The notes beneath the pieces are model-generated. The model was not told the origin of the DNA and searched no databases. It saw only the letters and a list, made by a program, of their open reading frames with translations. Below, one piece after another: positions 54,877-61,597 of a stretch of DNA of 64,000 nucleotides. The stretch comes from UBA1275 sp002323515 (GTDB taxonomy: Bacteria; Bacteroidota; Rhodothermia; Balneolales; Balneolaceae): assembly GCA_964007875.1 (NCBI GenBank), contig CAXGAH010000012.1, positions 5,239 through 69,238 of the forward strand, written 5' to 3'. The position numbers and the translations under genes were made by a program. Within the stretch, counting starts at the first letter, position 1. Every line of letters starts with the position of its first letter.

Positions 54877-56517
54877 TCATTCCGAGCCTTGGTTTGCTTT
54901 GTAGGAATCAAAATAGGTTTTTGTTGCTTTTGCAACTACACCAGAAAGGGCAAATAAGGCGATTATGTTAGGGAATGTCATAAGTCCCAATGCAATGTCA
55001 CCAATGGCCCATACCGTTTCAAGGGCTAATATAGCTCCTAAGAAGTGCATGACTAAATACACTATTTTATAATAAATGATGGAAGAATCACCAGCTAAGT
55101 ACTGAATGGAGCGGTCCCCATAATAACTCCAACTAATGGCGGTGGAGACACCAAATAAAATCACACAAATGGTAACGATATATTTACCACCGGCAAACAG
55201 GGGGGAGAGACCTTTCTCAAAAGCCAATGCGGTTAAAGGTGCTCCATTCTCTACAATACTGGTTTGAAGTTCACCTAAGTTTTCACCGGTCAATGTTTGA
55301 ATAGTCACGGATCTGTCTTCTAAGACAACAATTTGGCCACTAAATAGTTCTTCTCTTTCTATGTCTGTGTAAAATTCTCCGTATGAATAATCATTCCGAA
55401 GAATATCACCATTGACAGGAACACCGTTTGATATTGTTAAAATGGTACTCTCGTCGTCTATTTCAAAGCTAGCTTCTAAGGCGTTGGTGGTAAAAACAGT
55501 CGGGTGTTTTTGCTCCCATACTCCAGTACTTACAATGACCAAACCGGTCATGGTACAAACCACAAGAGTATCAATAAAAGGCTCTAAAAGGGCAACAACT
55601 CCCTCACGAACGGGTTCTTTAGTTTTTGCAGCGCCATGAGCAATGGGTGCGGAACCCTGACCCGCTTCATTTGAAAATAAACCTCTTTTGATACCCCACA
55701 CTAAGGTAGTTAAAAACAAGCCCGAACCAATTCCAAAAGCACCTGCCTTAGGTGTAAAAGCATATTCAATGATTGTTCCGAATGCTGGTAGTACTTTTTC
55801 AACATTCAATAATAAAATAATGAGCGCTCCAAGTACATATATTATTGCCATTACGGGCATTAAACTTGCGGTTACTCGACCAATACGTTTGATTCCACCT
55901 ACTATGACGAATCCAACAACAGAGGCTGTTGCTAGCCCAGTAATCCATCCTGGGATAAGGAAGGTGGCTTTCATAGTGTCAGCCACGGTATTTGCCTGTA
56001 CGGCATTTCCAGTTAAGAAAGAACATATAACGGCCATAGCAGCAAAGAAGACTGCTAACCACTTCCACTGTTCACCTAGGCCTCTCTCGATGTAATACAT
56101 AGGACCACCAGAGACCGACCCATCACTATTTTGTATTCTGTATTTCACGGCCAGAGTACACTCAGTATATTTGACTGCCATGCCAAAAAAAGCGGTAACC
56201 CACATCCAAAATAATGCTCCTGGACCACCATAATGTATGGCAATGGCAACACCTGCAATGTTACCAATCCCCACCGTAGCTGATAAGGCTGTAGTCAATG
56301 CTTGAAAGTGATTGACGTCCCCAATTGCGTCAGAATGGTCAAATTTTCCCATCACGGTTAAAATCCCATGCTTAAAATATCGTATTTGAACAAAGCCTAA
56401 TCGAAGGGTGATAAAAATTCCAAAACTGAGTAGTACGGCAACCATGAACGGAAAAAAGGATGGAGTGCTCCAGACCAAATCATTTAACGTGCCAACTATA
56501 TTCTCAAAAGTTTCCAT
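54877..56517 (-). CDS. AGCS family sodium:alanine/glycine symporter
   Basis: A 546-residue membrane carrier with about 11 hydrophobic helices. Motifs include AVGLGNIAGVA-like TVGIGNIAGVAIAIHYGGPGALFWMW, GGPMYYIERGL, and FSNEAGQGSAPIAHGAAK, which are typical of AGCS. A soluble segment of about 85 residues (about 360-445, beta-rich, acidic) is inserted before the last helices and is known in members from this group. It would import alanine or glycine with Na+. It leads a five-gene minus-strand series. Confidence 0.93.
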   Translation of the reverse strand: METFENIVGTLNDLVWSTPSFFPFMVAVLLSFGIFITLRLGFVQIRYFKHGILTVMGKFDHSDAIGDVNHFQALTTALSATVGIGNIAGVAIAIHYGGPGALFWMWVTAFFGMAVKYTECTLAVKYRIQNSDGSVSGGPMYYIERGLGEQWKWLAVFFAAMAVICSFLTGNAVQANTVADTMKATFLIPGWITGLATASVVGFVIVGGIKRIGRVTASLMPVMAIIYVLGALIILLLNVEKVLPAFGTIIEYAFTPKAGAFGIGSGLFLTTLVWGIKRGLFSNEAGQGSAPIAHGAAKTKEPVREGVVALLEPFIDTLVVCTMTGLVIVSTGVWEQKHPTVFTTNALEASFEIDDESTILTISNGVPVNGDILRNDYSYGEFYTDIEREELFSGQIVVLEDRSVTIQTLTGENLGELQTSIVENGAPLTALAFEKGLSPLFAGGKYIVTICVILFGVSTAISWSYYGDRSIQYLAGDSSIIYYKIVYLVMHFLGAILALETVWAIGDIALGLMTFPNIIALFALSGVVAKATKTYFDSYKANQGSE

Positions 56518-56714
56518 GTGCTAGTAGATGTGGTGATTATTCGTTATTTATTGTTAAAACATACCATAAAAAGTAATAAAGATTTTGGAAAGTATACGTG
56601 AGATTAATAAATAATGAGATGGAAGGATTAATTTTTAGAGAATGAACGATTTAATAAAGAACTGTCGTTAAACTATTAGAAATTTACCTAAGTTATTTAA
56701 ATAATAGGCTTATT

Positions 56715-57002
56715 ATGACAAAGTCAGACATAGTAGATATCATATCCTCGTCGGTTGGATTAACTAAAGTAGAAACAGAAGCGGTGGTAAATGGCTTTAT
56801 GGAAACAGTTATCGATGCCATGAAAAGAGGAGAACATATTGAACTTCGAGGTTTTGGTAGTTTTAAAGTTGTAAAGCGTGCCCAAAGAGTAGCGAGAAAT
56901 CCAAAAACGAACGAAGAGGTTATTGTACCCGAACAATATGCTCCTATTTTAAAAATCTCGAAAGATTTTAAAGAGTCGGTAAATAAAACGCTTTCTATGT
57001 AA
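56715..57002 (+). CDS. HU/IHF family DNA-binding protein
   Basis: A 95-residue nucleoid protein. It shows TKSDIVDIISSSVGLTK, the helical dimer half, GEHIELRGFGSFKVVKR and the beta-arm signature RVARNPKTNEEVIVPEQYAP ending in KISKDFKESVN. It would form dimers that bend DNA. It is divergent from agcS across a 197-bp AT-rich spacer (56518-56714) without definable boxes, and 96 bp before the COX24-like mini-gene. Confidence 0.94.
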   Translation: MTKSDIVDIISSSVGLTKVETEAVVNGFMETVIDAMKRGEHIELRGFGSFKVVKRAQRVARNPKTNEEVIVPEQYAPILKISKDFKESVNKTLSM

Positions 57003-57098
57003 AGTTGAATTATTTTAGAATTCAAATAGTCTTTACTAGAATAAATCCTTATATTTTAAATCTGAGAATTAACGTAAATAGTTTACAGGAAACTAAGT

Positions 57099-57191
57099 AT
57101 GCCAAGTGGTAAAAAAAGAAAACGTGCCAAAATAGCTAAGCACAAGCGAAAAAAACGATTACGCAAAAATCGTCATAAGAAGAAAAAATGA
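57099..57191 (+). CDS. AURKAIP1/COX24-like 30-residue basic protein
   Basis: A tiny gene, 30 codons from ATG 57099 to TGA 57189-57191, starting MPSGKKRKRAKIAKHKRKKR and ending NRHKKKK. It is almost entirely Lys, Arg and His and is of the COX24/AURKAIP1 C-terminal type, whose mitochondrial homologue mS38 is a ribosomal small-subunit protein. AGGA lies 8 nt before the ATG. A strong terminator follows 3 nt after the stop, which supports a real transcription unit. A ribosome-bound role is inference from the homologue. Confidence 0.85.
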   Translation: MPSGKKRKRAKIAKHKRKKRLRKNRHKKKK

Positions 57192-57194
57192 TTT

Positions 57195-57222
57195 AAAGGC
57201 CTCTTACAAGTGGCCTTTTTTT
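57195..57222 (+). terminator. Rho-independent terminator of the COX24-like gene
   Basis: AAAGGCC (57195-57201) pairs with GGCCTTT (57212-57218) across a 10-nt loop and runs into a series of seven T (57216-57222). It is the clearest intrinsic terminator of the window. Confidence 0.9.
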
Positions 57223-57231
57223 ATGTGGGCG

Positions 57232-57253
57232 ATTTTATTTTGCATAATAAAAT
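57232..57253. terminator. AT-only inverted repeat between convergent genes
   Basis: ATTTTATT (57232-57239) and AATAAAAT (57246-57253) form a perfect 8-bp stem with a 6-nt loop. It lies between convergent transcription units and could help stop minus-strand transcripts, but the stem is weak. The rest of 57254-57363 shows nothing clear. Confidence 0.3.
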
Positions 57254-57363
57254 ACATGTAGCTTACAACAGTGCAATTGAAATACATAACAGCGTTATAA
57301 AATAACATTGCCACAAAGCCACTTTAACGAGGTCAATGCCACATATTCATTGCCAAAGCAACG

Positions 57364-58068
57364 TTAATCCGCAACCGAATTAATCGAATGTTCTATCAGT
57401 GCTTCTGAAATCTTGACAACTCTGCTACTGCGTACTAGTAAGGATTTAAGGCTCTTTTGAACGAAGATCTGTAGGTCTTGCATATCTGTTGTTTTACTTA
57501 AATCGAACTGGAAATAAGAAATCAGTTGGATGTTTGATAAGTATTTCCCTTCGCTATCCCCCTCAATTTCTACATGCCAGCGTGTGACATTAGTTTGAGG
57601 GCCAAAATTAGCATGAATTCGTTTAGAAATTAAACCCATCCATTGACTTGCAAAGTCCGTTCTGGAATTGCCCTCTCTTTCCTTAAAGTTGGGTTGGCAG
57701 TTCTCGGGATTAAATACCCACATAAGTTCAACATCAATAGTTGGCTTAGTTTTGGCTTGTTTTAACTCATCAACATCTAGTAATGGATGGCTGGCAAGTC
57801 CATTTAACTGATTAGCGAGTATGAATTCACGATATTGGTCCCAATCAAAGTTTATAGATAGTTTTTTTAGATAGCAAGTATTTCTTTCCAGGTTAATGTT
57901 CAGTTCTAATCCAGTTGCAAATATTGTATTATCTTGCCATGTTGTAAAGCTTTCCGTTTGGATATGTTTACTTTCTACATCCGATTGGATAGTGTTAACG
58001 ATGGAAAGGAAGATAGGGTAGTTCATTCCGTTTGATTTTTGTTCCAATACCTTTGGTATTCTATTCAT
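57364..58068 (-). CDS. Unknown 234-residue protein
   Basis: I do not recognise a family. The protein is soluble, with no signal or membrane helix, and alternates predicted strands and helices. It is Asn/Gln/Asp-rich with aromatic residues; WHVEIEGDSEGKYLSNIQLI and the C-terminal helix LQIFVQKSLKSLLVRSSRVV are the most ordered-looking segments. It lies alone, on the minus strand, facing away from the NFACT gene with 72 bp between. Codon style is like the neighbours, and a gap-free 705-bp frame that ends near the terminator region supports real coding. ATG at 58026 (MNYPIF) is an alternative start. Confidence 0.6.
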   Translation of the reverse strand: MNRIPKVLEQKSNGMNYPIFLSIVNTIQSDVESKHIQTESFTTWQDNTIFATGLELNINLERNTCYLKKLSINFDWDQYREFILANQLNGLASHPLLDVDELKQAKTKPTIDVELMWVFNPENCQPNFKEREGNSRTDFASQWMGLISKRIHANFGPQTNVTRWHVEIEGDSEGKYLSNIQLISYFQFDLSKTTDMQDLQIFVQKSLKSLLVRSSRVVKISEALIEHSINSVAD

Positions 58069-58140
58069 TTACTACTTGGATATTTCCATTGTTAAAATGG
58101 ATATATCCTATTTATCAAAAAAAATACTGCAATTACTCCC

Positions 58141-59883
58141 GTGAATTATTACGAATTAATATATTTAAATAAAGAGCTGAACGTCAAATTAAGGTCAGAA
58201 ACTTTACATCGTATAATTTCTCCACAAAAAAACATTGTTGAGCTTTACATAGGAGAGCACTGTGTTCGATTTCATGCAGTCCCACCAACTCCTTATGTAT
58301 ATGTACGCAGCTGGAATTCAGCTAAGAAAAAAAACGTAATTAACTTTTTTCCTGAATTATATGGTCAAATAGTTGAAGAAATACTCTCTTTGACTCAAGA
58401 AAGGTATCTAGGTATACGTTTTTCAGGTGATGCAACCGTTTGGTTTGAAGTATTTGGATCACGGGCAAATTTGTATTTGGAGGTAGAAGGTGAGCTGTAT
58501 GATTCTTTCAAGACCTGCCATCCAAATTTGAAGAGTGCCGAAGAAAGATGGAAGCGGGCAATGCAAGAAAATACATTGTCTAGCAGCGATACAGAGTTAT
58601 TCAGTGCAGTTGCAGAGGCAATAAAAAAGTCCGCCGCAAATGATGCGCATATCAATGGTGATGATACCGTAAAAATAGATTTAGATCCAAAAGACCTCAA
58701 GAAGAAGCTTTGTGCGCTGCATCCCAGTATAGAAAGAACTCATTTAGAATCACTTATCGACTTATATCTCCCTCAAGCTCATGAGCTCAAAGAAATCCAC
58801 CTCTTTATAGAAGAATGTCATCATCAACTAACCGAACATGCAGAGTTTAGGCTGTTAGATGATGGTTCTAGAACGCTATTTCCTGAGGCTTATTTACCTA
58901 AAAATACCAGAGAAATCTTTTCAAGTGTGTCCGATTTACTATTTCGACATACCTTCAGTCTAGAACGTGAGGGAAGATACAAGCAACTGATGGCGGCGAG
59001 TTTAAAAGAATTAGACAAAGCGACAAAGCGGACTAAGGTGAATTTAAATCAACTAGAAAAAGCCGTTAAAAATCAAGAAAAAGCGACAATTTGGGAGGAA
59101 TATGGACACATATTAATGACTATGGCTCATAGAGCAAAGCCAGAGTCTGAAATAATGGTCGTACAAAATTATTTTAGAAATAATGAAAAAGCTAAAATTA
59201 ATCTAGATATAGAACGAAGTTTTGTGGACAATGCGCAGCGCTATTATAAAAAAGCCAGTAATGCTAAACGCAGTATGGAGGCGGTAAAGCAACAATTAAC
59301 TATACTTAAACAGCAATTAGAAGCATTGCTGGACGGGAAGGAATCCTTTAGCACTATAAACGACATCAAAGATTTGGATAATTGGCGCAAAGATATGCTT
59401 GAGAAAGGACTCCTGAATAATGAACCCAAACAAGGCTCAACCAATAATTATAGCATCGGTACAAAGGGTAAATTAGCCCGGTTGAATACCCATCAAAAAA
59501 AACAAAATTCCACTCAGTCATTTTCCAAGCCCTATCACGAATGTACGGTATCTGGTTTTTCAATATGGATTGGTAAAAACGCGCGATCTAACGACAAAAT
59601 GCTCAGTTTAGCCCACAAGGACGATATTTGGTTACATGCAAAATCTGTCGCGGGCTCTCATGTTATTATACGGGCTCAGCAAAAAATACCTGATAAGTCC
59701 ATCATTGAAATTGCAGCCTCTTTTGCAGCTCATCAGTCAAAGGCGAAAGGATCTGAGTGGGTTCCTGTAATCTATACTCCGAAAAAGTATGTCAGAAAAG
59801 CTAAAAATTCAGCACCAGGTGCGGTAATTGTTCAAAAAGAGCAAGTAGTCATGGTTCAACCTATGGAACCAAGAGACGCATAA
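58141..59883 (+). CDS. NFACT-family RqcH/Rqc2-like ribosome quality-control protein
   Basis: A 580-residue protein with the NFACT layout: NFACT-N (about 1-150), a helical HhH-like part (about 180-250), long coiled coils (about 285-410), and the NFACT-R/DUF814 domain (about 455-580: IWIGKNARSNDKMLSLAHKD, WLHAKSVAGSHVIIRA, VIYTPKKYVRKAKNSAPGAV). RqcH binds stalled 50S-peptidyl-tRNA and adds alanine tails. At the place of its Asp-Arg tRNA motif I see E87-R88 (LTQERYLGIRF), a conservative change whose effect is unknown. The start is GTG at 58141; the first 25 residues fit poorly to the family consensus. aroK follows 52 bp later. Confidence 0.82.
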   Translation: MNYYELIYLNKELNVKLRSETLHRIISPQKNIVELYIGEHCVRFHAVPPTPYVYVRSWNSAKKKNVINFFPELYGQIVEEILSLTQERYLGIRFSGDATVWFEVFGSRANLYLEVEGELYDSFKTCHPNLKSAEERWKRAMQENTLSSSDTELFSAVAEAIKKSAANDAHINGDDTVKIDLDPKDLKKKLCALHPSIERTHLESLIDLYLPQAHELKEIHLFIEECHHQLTEHAEFRLLDDGSRTLFPEAYLPKNTREIFSSVSDLLFRHTFSLEREGRYKQLMAASLKELDKATKRTKVNLNQLEKAVKNQEKATIWEEYGHILMTMAHRAKPESEIMVVQNYFRNNEKAKINLDIERSFVDNAQRYYKKASNAKRSMEAVKQQLTILKQQLEALLDGKESFSTINDIKDLDNWRKDMLEKGLLNNEPKQGSTNNYSIGTKGKLARLNTHQKKQNSTQSFSKPYHECTVSGFSIWIGKNARSNDKMLSLAHKDDIWLHAKSVAGSHVIIRAQQKIPDKSIIEIAASFAAHQSKAKGSEWVPVIYTPKKYVRKAKNSAPGAVIVQKEQVVMVQPMEPRDA

Positions 59884-59935
59884 AATATGTGACAAACCTC
59901 TATATTATAAGGTATAAACGTTCAAGAATTGAATT

Positions 59936-60490
59936 ATGAGCAAATTCATACATCCTATCGTATTATGTGGTTTTATGGGCAGCGGAAAAACTGCAACTGC
60001 CAAGGCTATGGGGGCTATAATTCATTCCGATTATGTTGATCTTGATGCCGAAATATGGCGTCGAGAAGGGGCATCGATTCCCGAAATATTCAAGGAGTAT
60101 GGTGAAGAATACTTTAGGCGTATAGAGCGTAAAACAGTTATACAAGTGATAAACGAATCCCCGAAGATTATTTCTTTAGGTGGGGGTGCTTTACAGAATC
60201 AAGAGATTTTGGATAGGATCAAGGAGCAATCTATTCTCGTGTTTATTCGTCCCGACTTTGAGCTCATTTTTAAACGGTTAATCGCGAATAAAAAGCGCCC
60301 GTTAATTGCTCGGGAATGGGCTGAATCAAGAAATCTGGAAATAGTAAAAGAACGTATAAAAAACGTATATTTAACTCGATTACCATTGTACGAGCAAGCA
60401 CATATCACTCAACCGGTAGAATCCGACTGGTCACCCTATCAGGTGGCTAATAAGATTTTCGATCAAGTATCTCAGTTTCAGTCATTTTAG
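59936..60490 (+). CDS. aroK: Shikimate kinase
   Basis: AroK phosphorylates shikimate in the aromatic amino-acid pathway. The 184-residue P-loop protein has CGFMGSGKTATAKAMG (Walker A), DLDAEIWRREGASIPEIFKEYGEEYFRRIE with the shikimate-binding Asp and Arg, ISLGGGAL and KRPLIA-type lid. aroB starts 3 bp after its stop, so the two are co-translated. Confidence 0.95.
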   Translation: MSKFIHPIVLCGFMGSGKTATAKAMGAIIHSDYVDLDAEIWRREGASIPEIFKEYGEEYFRRIERKTVIQVINESPKIISLGGGALQNQEILDRIKEQSILVFIRPDFELIFKRLIANKKRPLIAREWAESRNLEIVKERIKNVYLTRLPLYEQAHITQPVESDWSPYQVANKIFDQVSQFQSF

Positions 60491-60493
60491 TTT

Positions 60494-61594
60494 ATGGACA
60501 TCAGATCTACCACACTTCGAATTACTAATGAATCAACCTATACTATTCAGCTTGTGTACAATGAGTTGGAAAAGGTATCGGAGTATTTTTTTGGGCCAAT
60601 AGTTTCTGAGAGAGCCTTGGTCATTGTGGATGAACAAGTGCATCTTTATCATCGTGACTGGATTGAGAGTAGCTTAGGAAAAATCTTTAGGAATCTTTCG
60701 AGTTATATTGTTCCTTCTGGTGAAAAAAGTAAAAATCTCAGTCAATTTGGTAGTTTGTTGCACTGGATTTTAGAGCATCCGATCGAGCGTAATACCCCCG
60801 TTATAGTTATTGGGGGTGGTGTTGTTGGAGATTTGGGTGGATTTGTAGCCGCTAGTACTCTACGAGGTTTGCCTTTATTTCATATGCCAACCACCTTATT
60901 AGCTATGGTTGATAGTTCCATAGGTGGGAAAACTGGGATTAATCATTCAACAGGCAAAAACGTGATAGGATCTTTTTACCAACCAGTAGGGGTTTTTGCC
61001 GATACTCATTTCCTATCAACTCTCGATAAAAAAGAATGGACCAACGGATTAAGTGAAATTCTTAAGTATGCCTGCATTCAAGATCAAAGTATTTTCACCA
61101 GTTTAGAAGAACTATTTGACCATAACCTGGATTATGAACCGTCAAAATGGGTTGACGTAATTCATCGGAGTGCTCAAATTAAAACCGAAATAGTGGTGGA
61201 GGATGCTTTAGAAAAGGGTAGAAGAGAGTATTTGAATTTTGGTCACACCTTTGGTCATGCTATTGAGAATATTGCAGATTATGGCACTTTTAGTCATGGA
61301 GAGGCGGTATTTGCTGGCATGTACGCGGCTATTTTAGCTTCAAACGAATATCTCAATGCACAACTTGATCCAAATCTAATCCTGCAATACGCATCACGTT
61401 ATGACTTTAGTTTAGCTTCTCTTAGATCGGTTATCCCCGATCTTATACAGCAAATGAGACGAGATAAAAAAGTGCAACAGTCACACATTCGATTGGTTCT
61501 CCTTCAAAATATTGAAGCGCCAGTTGCCTACATGGTGGAAGAAGAGGATCGGTTAACCGATATTTGGAAGCAAACGATTGACATGTTTTCATAA
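60494..61594 (+). CDS. aroB: 3-dehydroquinate synthase
   Basis: AroB converts DAHP to 3-dehydroquinate with NAD and a divalent metal. The 366-residue protein has GEKSKNLSQ, GGGVVGDLGGFVAASTLRGLP (NAD-binding), TTLLAMVDSSIGGKTGINHSTGKN, and the metal-site NFGHTFGHAIE and SHGEAVFAGM. Length is normal. It is paired with aroK and followed 3 bp later by a large AsmA/TamB-like gene. Confidence 0.96.
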   Translation: MDIRSTTLRITNESTYTIQLVYNELEKVSEYFFGPIVSERALVIVDEQVHLYHRDWIESSLGKIFRNLSSYIVPSGEKSKNLSQFGSLLHWILEHPIERNTPVIVIGGGVVGDLGGFVAASTLRGLPLFHMPTTLLAMVDSSIGGKTGINHSTGKNVIGSFYQPVGVFADTHFLSTLDKKEWTNGLSEILKYACIQDQSIFTSLEELFDHNLDYEPSKWVDVIHRSAQIKTEIVVEDALEKGRREYLNFGHTFGHAIENIADYGTFSHGEAVFAGMYAAILASNEYLNAQLDPNLILQYASRYDFSLASLRSVIPDLIQQMRRDKKVQQSHIRLVLLQNIEAPVAYMVEEEDRLTDIWKQTIDMFS

Positions 61595-61597
61595 TCC

